NCBI GenBank assembly: GCA_947377595.1
Contig: CANCGK010000002.1
Coordinates: 1 to 37,897, forward strand
Direction of reading: 5' to 3'
Source of the DNA: a bacterium
GTDB lineage: Bacteria > Babelota > Babeliae > Babelales > Chromulinivoraceae
DNA: 37,897 nt
Both the position numbers and the translations under genes were made by a program. The stretch's first letter is position 1; every line of letters begins with the position of its first letter. This document shows, piece after piece, positions 19,716 through 28,155 of the stretch. The notes under the pieces were generated by a model. It did no database searches, had not been told where the DNA came from, and was given only the letters and a program-made list of their open reading frames with translations.

Positions 19716-20003
19716 TTATTTTTTAGCTTGATCTTTTGATTTTTTTACATCTTTTTTATCTGCATGTTTTTTAGGTTCAACTTTTTTTGGTTGAGCTTTT
19801 TTTGCAGATTCTACTTTTTTAGCATCATGCTTTACAGCAACTGATTTTTTAGTTTCTAATTGAGTTGGACCTTGTTTTTTTGCTTTTTGTTTCTGAGCTG
19901 CTACTTTATTTTCATGCTTTTTTGCTTGAGGCTGTTCTTTTTTTTGGCAACCAGCAACAAAAACCATTAAGCTTAAAAACACTAAACTATTTAGATATTT
20001 CAT
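19716..20003 (-). CDS. Lysine/alanine-rich small lipoprotein
   Basis: MKYLNSLVFLSLMVFVAGC lipobox, then low-complexity K/A/Q repeats (AKKVESAKKAQPKKVEPKKHADKKDVKKSKDQAKK). Confidence 0.7.
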   Translation of the reverse strand: MKYLNSLVFLSLMVFVAGCQKKEQPQAKKHENKVAAQKQKAKKQGPTQLETKKSVAVKHDAKKVESAKKAQPKKVEPKKHADKKDVKKSKDQAKK

Positions 20004-20126
20004 ACTACACCTCAATTTCAACATACACATTTTAACACTTAAAAATGTGTTCGATTAAATAATATTTTACATCATCTGCAAACCTACACAAAAACCATAT
20101 CGATTGTAAACGGTTTGCTCGAAATA

Positions 20127-20303
20127 TTAAGCTTCTAAGTCTTCTTCAAAATCTGAGCAATCTTCTTGGGTTGGGTCACAAATTGCATTCAAATTTTGTT
20201 CAACTTTTTCTATTTCAGCATTAAACAATCCTTGTTGATATGCATAAAAACATCCTGCTGCAAGCACAACAACAAAAAACATCATGATTATATTTTTGTT
20301 CAT
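20127..20303 (-). CDS. 58-aa small lipoprotein-like protein (not in supplied ORF track)
   Basis: MNKNIIMMFFVVVLAAGCFYAYQQGLFNAEIEKVEQNLNAICDPTQEDCSDFEEDLEA*; aaggagag RBS just upstream and LAAGC lipobox-like motif; acidic tail. Confidence 0.65.
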   Translation of the reverse strand: MNKNIIMMFFVVVLAAGCFYAYQQGLFNAEIEKVEQNLNAICDPTQEDCSDFEEDLEA

Positions 20304-20333
20304 TACTCTCTCCTTTTTAATTATTAATGTAAC

Positions 20334-22958
20334 TTAAATTCTACCTACTTTAATGACTACTAATCGATCTGTCGATAAGATATTTTTAACAGCATCAGTA
20401 ATTTCTTTTGCTGTTATTTTTTGTAGAGTTTCTACACGTTTTTCAAAATAGTCAAATGGTAAATCATACTTCTTTAAAAAAAGTAATGTATTTGCTTTTT
20501 GCTCATTAGATTCATACAAAGAATCAAATGAATTAATCAATGCATTTTTTGCTTCTTGCAATTCTTCTTGCGGTAAATAATCAATTGCTTCGTTGAGTAC
20601 TTTGCCAATAGCTTGCACTGCTTGGTCTACACGATCTGCAGAAACCGTAGTACGGATTAATATCATTCCAGGTTGTTTACCTGATCCATAAACTAACGAT
20701 CCCCCTATACCATAAAACAAACCACTTTGTTCACGCAATTCAAACAAACGAGAACTCATTGAACCCAAAACCCCACCAGTTAAAATTTGTTCAAAAATCA
20801 AAATTTTATCATAGTCTGGATGCAAATATTCAACTGACAATCCTGCAAATGCTACAACAACTTGATCCCTATTTATATAAGAAATAATTTCTTGTGATTG
20901 CAATGGTTTTAATTGAGGATATACCAATTCTTCAATCACAGGACCTTGCCATGCGCCAATAGTATTCATAATGCTCTGTTGTATTGTTGAAGCATCAAAA
21001 TTACCAACTAAAGCTAAACGAGCTGCCTGAGGAGATATCATCCTTTTATAATAATCAATACAATCTTGTAACGTAATTGCATCAATACTTTCTTGGCTGC
21101 CGAGCATCATTTTAGAAAATGGATGATTTTTATACACTTGTTGACGAACTAATTGCATACTAAAAGAACTTGGGTTGTCCCAAAATTTCTTTAATTGCAC
21201 AGTAACTTGAGCTTTTACTTTATCTAAAGCGGCTTGAGTAAATAGTGCGTTAGTGAGCATGTCTGTTAAAAATTCAAGTCCTTTTTCTACATCTTGACGT
21301 AACATCGTTGTACTGATACTTCCAGCTGAAATAGAAAATGACATGCCATACGATTCAATCAAATCAGAAAATTTTTGACCTGGATAGTTACATGTACCTT
21401 CTAACAACATCTTGCTGACAATATGTGCAATTCCTTGTACATTTTCTGGATCATAATAATGCTTTGCTTTCAATTCTAGTTGACATTCTACTGTGTCAAC
21501 AACATCAGAATGCAACCAAACAGCCTGCAATCCATTCGATAAGGTCATTTCTTCTGGTTTTGCATAACAGGCCTGTTTTTTAGGATTTAAGGTTATCGTA
21601 TGAACATAGGAACCCTCTTCGACCACGCTATCTCGTTGAATCGATTGCAGTATAGCAAAATCTTCTTGGTCTGAAATTTCCTGCAATTCTTGTAATCGAA
21701 TCTTATCTTCTTGAGGAATAGCCAAAACTTGTCCTTGATGACGTAAGACGCGGGAACAATATTTTGCTGCTAAATTTTGAATTTTTTGCTGCAATAGTTC
21801 TGATGATACATTGCCATACGTAAATGGATACAAAGCATCTTGCGTTGCAATAAAAGATTTACCAATTGCATAAGCTTGGCTTTGTGTATCTTCTAATAAT
21901 TGTTGGTGTTCGATTTGAGCAAATCGTTGCGCACGTTCAACTTCTGCCAATGTCGGTCCATTTTTTGCAAGATCATCAATTTCTTGTTGTATTCTATCAA
22001 CAATCATAGAGATATCAGCTTGCTGTTTTGGATTAAATTCAACAAAAAGCATTGCTTTATCAAACATATCATAAATCATCGCGCAAACACTGACCGCAAC
22101 TTGTAATTCATCAACTAAAATTTTATAAAGCCGAGAACCTCTGCCGTTTGCTAAAATATAGGTCATTGATTCAAGTTCAAATTCATTTTGAGTGACAATG
22201 CCAGGCATAACAAAAGTTATAACACATGTAGACTGCTGAACGTCACGATATAATGTAAGATTTTTAGTTTTAATATCTTCATTAATATAAAATTGTTCAT
22301 TATTCCAACCTTGACCTGCAGGAATATGACCAAACTCTTTTTCGATTTTTTCGTGAACAGATTTTGGATCAACATCTCCAACGATAACCATGCACGCATT
22401 ATCTGGAGTATAATATTTTTTATAAAATTCCAACAATGTTGTACGATTAACAGACCATAAATCTTGTTTAAATCCGATGGTTGAATAATGATATGGGTGT
22501 GATTCAAAAATATTAGAAATTAAATCTTCACGCAAATGACGCACATAATTATCTTTACCCATTTTTAATTCTTGAATAACAGCTTTAACTTCTGAATTTA
22601 AATGATCTTGCTCAAACGTACAATTTTGCATGCAATCTGCCATGATCGGCAAAACTTTATCCCAATTTGCAACAGGAATATCAAATAAATAGCCTGTATA
22701 ATCATACCAAGTAAAAGCATTGCACATACCAGACAATTTACTTGTCGTTAAATTAATATCAGATTCTGTCAGCGTATCAGTCCCTTTAAAAATCATGTGT
22801 TCAATAAAATGAGCAATACCGCGCTGACCACTTTTCTCGTGTTTAGAGCCAACTTTATACCATAATTGAATGGATACAACAGCTGCATCTTTCTTTGGAC
22901 AAACGAGTAATGTTAATCCATTACTTAATTTTGTTTCTACAACTCTATGATTTTGCAT
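20334..22958 (-). CDS. M16 family zinc metallopeptidase, tandem double-domain
   Basis: HxxEH in RGIAHFIEHMIFKGT; second M16-like half (EEMTLSNGLQAVWLHSD...). 874 aa, no obvious signal peptide. Confidence 0.92.
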   Translation of the reverse strand: MQNHRVVETKLSNGLTLLVCPKKDAAVVSIQLWYKVGSKHEKSGQRGIAHFIEHMIFKGTDTLTESDINLTTSKLSGMCNAFTWYDYTGYLFDIPVANWDKVLPIMADCMQNCTFEQDHLNSEVKAVIQELKMGKDNYVRHLREDLISNIFESHPYHYSTIGFKQDLWSVNRTTLLEFYKKYYTPDNACMVIVGDVDPKSVHEKIEKEFGHIPAGQGWNNEQFYINEDIKTKNLTLYRDVQQSTCVITFVMPGIVTQNEFELESMTYILANGRGSRLYKILVDELQVAVSVCAMIYDMFDKAMLFVEFNPKQQADISMIVDRIQQEIDDLAKNGPTLAEVERAQRFAQIEHQQLLEDTQSQAYAIGKSFIATQDALYPFTYGNVSSELLQQKIQNLAAKYCSRVLRHQGQVLAIPQEDKIRLQELQEISDQEDFAILQSIQRDSVVEEGSYVHTITLNPKKQACYAKPEEMTLSNGLQAVWLHSDVVDTVECQLELKAKHYYDPENVQGIAHIVSKMLLEGTCNYPGQKFSDLIESYGMSFSISAGSISTTMLRQDVEKGLEFLTDMLTNALFTQAALDKVKAQVTVQLKKFWDNPSSFSMQLVRQQVYKNHPFSKMMLGSQESIDAITLQDCIDYYKRMISPQAARLALVGNFDASTIQQSIMNTIGAWQGPVIEELVYPQLKPLQSQEIISYINRDQVVVAFAGLSVEYLHPDYDKILIFEQILTGGVLGSMSSRLFELREQSGLFYGIGGSLVYGSGKQPGMILIRTTVSADRVDQAVQAIGKVLNEAIDYLPQEELQEAKNALINSFDSLYESNEQKANTLLFLKKYDLPFDYFEKRVETLQKITAKEITDAVKNILSTDRLVVIKVGRI

Positions 22959-23157
22959 ATTTCCCCTTAATTTTTCTATCGAATAGTCACATGAATAAAG
23001 GTACTATCAAAAATTAATTCATACAACTCTTGCTTATCTGTGCATCTGTTCATGACTGCTTACATATTTATTAAAAAAAATTACAAACTCTTTATTTTTA
23101 CAAAAAGAAAATGCTACAGTAATTACGAATAGAAAAAAACAAAAAAAAGGAGTAACG

Positions 23158-23793
23158 ATGAAAATTATCAAAAAAATGTTATGTATGACCATGATAAGCT
23201 TTGCAATGAATTCAATTGATGCACGATCAAAAGAATCTATTACTATGAAAAATGAATATGGAGCACCTATTTATGTCAGTCTAGAATTTAGATCAAAAGT
23301 TGGCCTTCACATGCATAGTAGTGAGCGTCGTATATTAGAAAAAAATGAAACTATGACAGTAATAGCAAATAGTTTTGATGATACATTCTATAAAATTTAT
23401 ACAGCCCCTCTAGCTGCAGTCAATCCCGGAGCTCAGATAGGTATCATAGGTGTTAGTGCAGGTTATGGTGCCGCTCTATTTACTACATCAGCAGTTGCTG
23501 CTACAGGCGTAGGAGCTGCTGTCATGGCAGGAGGCATTGCCGCAGGCGCAGCTACTGCAGAAATATTAAAATCTTTAAATAATGCATCTCGAAAAGCGCA
23601 TGGTAATAAGTTTTTTGTTATCAGTCATAACTCTAAACAATCAAAACTTGCAGGCACAAAGCAAATTGTCATCACAGGATATCCATCGCAAGCTGACTAT
23701 GAAACAACAAAAAATACTCTAGAAGTACCGCAATCTAAAAAATCAAATTCTCAAGAAGAATCAACAAAAGAATCTCAATTAGCTCAACAATAA
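23158..23793 (+). CDS. Secreted hypothetical protein, paralog A
   Basis: MKIIKKMLCMTMISFAMNSIDARSKESITMKNEYGAPIYV...KQIVITGYPSQADYE; ggagtaacgATG RBS shared with next gene. Confidence 0.68.
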   Translation: MKIIKKMLCMTMISFAMNSIDARSKESITMKNEYGAPIYVSLEFRSKVGLHMHSSERRILEKNETMTVIANSFDDTFYKIYTAPLAAVNPGAQIGIIGVSAGYGAALFTTSAVAATGVGAAVMAGGIAAGAATAEILKSLNNASRKAHGNKFFVISHNSKQSKLAGTKQIVITGYPSQADYETTKNTLEVPQSKKSNSQEESTKESQLAQQ

Positions 23794-23824
23794 ATGTTAA
23801 ACGTTAATAAAAAAAGGAGTAACG

Positions 23825-24598
23825 ATGAAAATTATCAAAAAAATAATGACTTATCTCGTCCTTGCCAGCTATTTTTATGCTATAGATGCAAAAAATAAAC
23901 AACAAATCTTTTTGAATAATGAATATGGTGATGATGTATTAATAAAGGCAACTTGGCAATCAACAAGCTTTCCTTATTTTTTTAAAACAGAGCCTATTCA
24001 ACTGCGTGAGCATGATAAACATTTAATGCTCAAAGCTCCTTATTCTTATTATAAGCTTGTTGGGTTAAGCGCTAGTCCACAAGACTCTCTTGATAGCAAT
24101 ATAGATTTAATAGATCATGAAATGCCTTACGAAATCCCATTAATTGCCAGCAATGAAGATGTTTTAGATGAAAAACACGTAGGTAATAATACCTATTTTA
24201 TCGTCAAGGCATCGCATAAAAATTCTGATATTCCAGGGCAAAAGAAAATTTATATTCAAGGTTATACTTCTCAACAAAAATATGTTGCTCAAATAGCAAA
24301 AACAACCGAACAAGAAAAATTAGCTCAAGCTCAACAATATAATCAACAAAAAAAACTTGCTCAAACTCAACAAAAAATACAAGAAGAAAAAATGGTGCAA
24401 GCTCAGAAGCTACAAGAAGCTCAACAGAAAATACAAAATGAAAAACTTGCTCGAGCTCAACAAATCTGGCAAAAAAATCAAGAAATGCAGATGAAATCAG
24501 TAAAAAATACTGCTCTTGAATACGAATCCCAGGAGACTCCAGACAACACTGATTTATTATTACAATCTAATCATATAGATCTTTACTCTCTTGAATAA
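23825..24598 (+). CDS. Secreted hypothetical protein, paralog B with Gln-rich coiled-coil tail
   Basis: MKIIKKIMTYLVLASYFYAIDAKNKQQIFLNNEYGDDVLI...KKIYIQGYTSQQKYV, followed by repetitive KLAQAQQ/KIQEEKMVQAQ. Confidence 0.68.
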   Translation: MKIIKKIMTYLVLASYFYAIDAKNKQQIFLNNEYGDDVLIKATWQSTSFPYFFKTEPIQLREHDKHLMLKAPYSYYKLVGLSASPQDSLDSNIDLIDHEMPYEIPLIASNEDVLDEKHVGNNTYFIVKASHKNSDIPGQKKIYIQGYTSQQKYVAQIAKTTEQEKLAQAQQYNQQKKLAQTQQKIQEEKMVQAQKLQEAQQKIQNEKLARAQQIWQKNQEMQMKSVKNTALEYESQETPDNTDLLLQSNHIDLYSLE

Positions 24599-24631
24599 AA
24601 ACTTTCTAGATAAGGTAATTTTTTACACTTT

Positions 24632-24666
24632 AGGTAGTATGCATCTGTACATACTACCTTTTTTTG
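24632..24666 (+). terminator. Rho-independent terminator after paralog pair
   Basis: aggtagtatg (24632-24641)/catactacct (24650-24659) followed by T-run. Confidence 0.88.
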
Positions 24667-24813
24667 CTCAAGCCAAATGCCGCGTTTCGTAATTAAATTG
24701 ACTGCGGATAGTCGTGTTGTCTTCACTTCAAAGAAATTCAAATAGAAATAAATTAGATTTTTTGATATAATTATTTACGATATCATTGTATTAAACTTAT
24801 TTTCATAATATTC

Positions 24814-25911
24814 ATGTTATTACGCCAATTTAGAACTCAACATTTAAGCTACATTGTTGCTTCATTAATAGCTGGAATTACGTCTGTTGAGTATCTTATC
24901 CCAGGATTAATCCTATTGGTTATAACAACTGGAATGATTATATTTAATACTTCAAATAAGCTTAATATCTTAATTATAACATTCTGCTTTTTTTTTATTG
25001 GTTCAACGCGTTATCATCAATATCATGCTGCATACTTTGATCATGGTGAATGTTTGCATAAAAACTGTTCTATCATTGCCACTGTTCAGGAAATTTTGCC
25101 AAGATTTGAAAATAATGAACCAATATGCATTCTTTTACACATATCTCAAGTTTTTATAGGTCAAAAACAACATACTCTTCATAAAAAAATCTATTTATTT
25201 TTACCTTTTTATACCAAGCTGTGGGTAAAGCCGCATCAAATTATAGAAATTAAAAATATTATTTTAAAGCACCCTAACTCTGCTTCTTACCAAGAATACT
25301 TAATACGAGAAAATATTTGGGCGATTGCGCATCCAAAATCATTCACCTATACAACATGTAAAAAACCAAGCTTGTTTATGCAATACATACAAACCTTAAA
25401 CTCCATGCCTTTGCATATAACTGATCATGCCATATCTCAATTAACACATAGTTTATATCTATCTATTTTTTGTGGAAAAAAAATTAAAAGTCCTACAACA
25501 ACCAAATTAAAAGAACTTTTTTCATACTGGGGCCTATCTCATCATCTTGCACGCTCAGGACTTCACCTAGTTATTTTGATGAGCTTGCTCTTGTTTTTGC
25601 TATCTTGCATACCTTGCAGTTCTCTTCTTAAACAAAGAATATCAATTCTCTTATTGTTTTTTTACTACATAATGACTTATCCATCAGTAGCATTTATGCG
25701 AGCATTTTATATGTATCTAATCTACACGCTGTGCAAACAATTATACGTCCCTACTCATGCAATTCATATCTTACTCATTACGACACTGCTGACATTAATG
25801 CTCAATCCATGTCATCTTTTTTTTCTCGATTTTCAATTAAGTTTTAGCATAACATTACTTATTTTATGGTTTTCTCAAGTGACTAAAAATAGAAAAACTA
25901 TTGCTTTGTAG
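24814..25911 (+). CDS. ComEC/Rec2-like competence-domain protein, apparently truncated
   Basis: LFSYWGLSHHLARSGLHLVIL matches ComEC G-[IL]-x-H-[LI]-x-A-[VR]-SG-x-H motif, plus DFQLSFSITLLILWF. Stops at 365 aa without remaining TM segments or beta-lactamase domain. Confidence 0.78.
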   Translation: MLLRQFRTQHLSYIVASLIAGITSVEYLIPGLILLVITTGMIIFNTSNKLNILIITFCFFFIGSTRYHQYHAAYFDHGECLHKNCSIIATVQEILPRFENNEPICILLHISQVFIGQKQHTLHKKIYLFLPFYTKLWVKPHQIIEIKNIILKHPNSASYQEYLIRENIWAIAHPKSFTYTTCKKPSLFMQYIQTLNSMPLHITDHAISQLTHSLYLSIFCGKKIKSPTTTKLKELFSYWGLSHHLARSGLHLVILMSLLLFLLSCIPCSSLLKQRISILLLFFYYIMTYPSVAFMRAFYMYLIYTLCKQLYVPTHAIHILLITTLLTLMLNPCHLFFLDFQLSFSITLLILWFSQVTKNRKTIAL

Positions 25912-25970
25912 TTCACTCTTTTTTTATTGTCAATTCAAAATTATTGATTCTCCATTAAAAAGGATTTGTT

Positions 25971-27473
25971 ATGTACAAAACTCTTAAAAAACATGAATTT
26001 ATCAATATTATAAGCTTAATGAGCTTGATATTGTCTTTTCATAATATCATAACAAATGATAGCGTTCTTATTTCAAAACAAGAGTATACCAGTCTTATGC
26101 ACGAGCAAGACAATGATGAATTATATTGCACCATGGCAACTGAGGAAGAGCTGACTCAATTGCGCTCGATCAATCCTAAAAAGGCATACACTATCATCAT
26201 GTACATCGCTGCAGATAATGATTTACATCCCTTTGCTTGGAAAAATATTAAACAAATGGAAGCAATAGGCTCAAACGATAACGTCAATATCATCGTACAA
26301 CTCAACACCCCTGGATATCTTAACCCAACAAAACGATATATTATCAAAAAAGGCAAAAGGTTATTAATTCCAGCAGATGGAATCAACCCTACTCAAAAAT
26401 TAAATAGCGGCGACCCTCAAACATTGATTGATTGTGCTGCCTGGGCAATGCATTACTATCCTGCAGACAATTTAGTGATTAATTTGTGGGACCATGGATC
26501 TGGCGTATACGACCCAATTTCTGCACGGATTGTCAATTCATATGATCTTTTTAAATTTAATCAAGAAACTCAAGAACTTGAGCTTGATCGTACCATTGGT
26601 TACACGCAACGCATGGATGAATTCGCTCAATTAAGCCATGAAGACAAAGAAGACCACAGACAAAATAGCCGTGGTATTTGCTTTGATGAAACTTTTAAAA
26701 GCTACATGAACAATCAAGATTTAAAGTATGCTTTAAGTGAAATTCAAAATACCGTTTTAGGAGGAAAAAAAATTAGCATACTCTGGTTTGATGCATGTTT
26801 AATGGCAATGCTCGAAATTGCAAATTTAGCAAAAGATCACGTTGATTATCTGGTAGGTTCAGAAGAAGTAGAATTTGCATCAGGATCAAATTATGAATTA
26901 GTTTTAAGTGCGCTCATTGACCAAGCTATTTCACCACAAGATTTTGCATGTCACATTGTCGATAGTTACGAAAAAGCATATCAATTTATTACGCGAGACT
27001 TTACTCAATCAGCTATGGATTTATCGAGCATTGATGCTGTTGAGGCAAATGTTCATGCCGTGGCAACTCAAATTTTAATAGCACTACAAGAACAAAAGGG
27101 CAATTGCGTAACCAAACTCCTACAGCAATGCAAAGCTCGCCCTATGTGCACATGCTTCGAAGAACGCTCATATATCGATTTACGTCATTTTTACATGAAT
27201 CTGCAAGCAAATTTACAAAATATAAGCCTTACCAATTCTACAAGAGAAGGTATGGTAAAATTTACATTACTGCGACTCCTTGATCAAGGCATTAACCTCA
27301 TTAATTCAGCTGTTATTGATAATAAAGTTGGCAGCAATCTACCAAAAGCTGGTGGTATTGCTATTTATTTCCCAGAACGAGGGATGTTTCAATCATATCC
27401 AAAATGTGAATTTGCAAAAAGTAATAATTGGAGCGCCATGATCGCTCAATATTTACTGCGCAGAAAACTTTAA
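25971..27473 (+). CDS. Clostripain-family (C11) cysteine peptidase
   Basis: KKAYTIIMYIAADNDL...NLWDHGSGV...ISILWFDACLMAMLEIA...DYLVGSEEVEFASG: catalytic His (DHGSG) and Cys (DACLMA) contexts of C11. Confidence 0.9.
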   Translation: MYKTLKKHEFINIISLMSLILSFHNIITNDSVLISKQEYTSLMHEQDNDELYCTMATEEELTQLRSINPKKAYTIIMYIAADNDLHPFAWKNIKQMEAIGSNDNVNIIVQLNTPGYLNPTKRYIIKKGKRLLIPADGINPTQKLNSGDPQTLIDCAAWAMHYYPADNLVINLWDHGSGVYDPISARIVNSYDLFKFNQETQELELDRTIGYTQRMDEFAQLSHEDKEDHRQNSRGICFDETFKSYMNNQDLKYALSEIQNTVLGGKKISILWFDACLMAMLEIANLAKDHVDYLVGSEEVEFASGSNYELVLSALIDQAISPQDFACHIVDSYEKAYQFITRDFTQSAMDLSSIDAVEANVHAVATQILIALQEQKGNCVTKLLQQCKARPMCTCFEERSYIDLRHFYMNLQANLQNISLTNSTREGMVKFTLLRLLDQGINLINSAVIDNKVGSNLPKAGGIAIYFPERGMFQSYPKCEFAKSNNWSAMIAQYLLRRKL

Positions 27474-27491
27474 TAAACCAAAGAAGACTAA

Positions 27492-27546
27492 AAAAAGTAT
27501 AAGGGCTATCTTAAAAAATAAGCCCTTATACTTTTTACCAAAATGC
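27492..27546. terminator. Terminator after clostripain gene
   Basis: 16-bp perfect inverted repeat aaaaagtataagggct/agcccttatacttttt (27492-27507/27531-27546). Confidence 0.82.
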
Positions 27547-27733
27547 CTAGATTTCAACAATAAGATCATATTTTTCACGAAACAATCAAAAACTTGTAAT
27601 ATTTGCCAATGCGACCAAAAATCAAAAAAACATAGAAGCTCAAACACTTTTACAAAACAGCAATTCTATTTGAATAATTAAAATTATCAAAATGAAAACA
27701 CATTTTAGTGGGCATTGTCAGATTGTAATAAAA

Positions 27734-27775
27734 TGTGGATAAGTGGTGGATAAGTGGTGGATAAGTGGTGGATAA
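27734..27775 (-). repeat. Left DnaA-box array, 4 units, 11-bp period
   Basis: tgtggataa gt ggtggataa gt ggtggataa gt ggtggataa. Confidence 0.9.
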
Positions 27776-27874
27776 CTTTCGACCCTATGTGCAATAATAG
27801 CTCTGAATCAATATAATGAGTAGCTTACCTCTGAAAACCTCGACCCAGAGCCTGTTTCCAGAGGTGAAAAAAAC

Positions 27875-27917
27875 TTATCCACATAGTTATCCACCACTTA
27901 TCCACCACTTATCCACA
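27875..27917 (+). repeat. Right DnaA-box array, 4 units, 12/11/11-bp spacing, inverted relative to left array
   Basis: ttatccaca tag ttatccacc ac ttatccacc ac ttatccaca. Confidence 0.9.
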
Positions 27918-28155
27918 TAAGTTTAAATTTTCAAAACATTGATCTGGAGAATGTTTTCGAATATTTTTTTTGAGTTATCCACCAAAAAAGTGTTCATCTA
28001 TTATTACTATTATTTTTTATATATATAATATAAGAATTATGAAGTTGAAGGAAAAACCTAAAAAGAATGTGAAATTTTCTTTTTTTGATTTTTTCTGCTA
28101 TCTTATAAATATATTCATTATTATATTATTAATTGTTGTAAGAAATATTTAAACT

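Larger units (their letters stand above)
27734..28035. other. Candidate chromosomal replication origin (oriC)
   Basis: DnaA-box-like 9-mers in inverted arrays: TGTGGATAA 27734, GGTGGATAA 27745, 27756, 27767; TTATCCACA 27875, TTATCCACC 27887, 27898, TTATCCACA 27909; extra TTATCCACC 27975. DnaA-trio-like CTATTATTACTATTA 27998-28012, then AT-rich tttttatatatataatataa. Confidence 0.78.

Noticed and set aside
27453-27647. 64-aa - strand ORF at end of clostripain gene
   Set aside because: Overlaps the terminator hairpin and the coding end of the C11 peptidase; no RBS.
27734-27917. Possible CRISPR or iteron plasmid origin
   Set aside because: Repeat units are 9-11 bp with no unique spacers, so not CRISPR. 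Iterons are possible in principle, but units match the DnaA-box consensus, flanking genes are chromosomal (nusA-infB) and skew changes sign here.
27970-28152. 60-aa + strand ORF between DnaA boxes and nusA
   Set aside because: Overlaps the ninth DnaA box, the trio-like tract and AT-rich region; composition is compatible with chance. An internal start at 28039 (37 aa, hydrophobic) cannot be excluded but lacks support.
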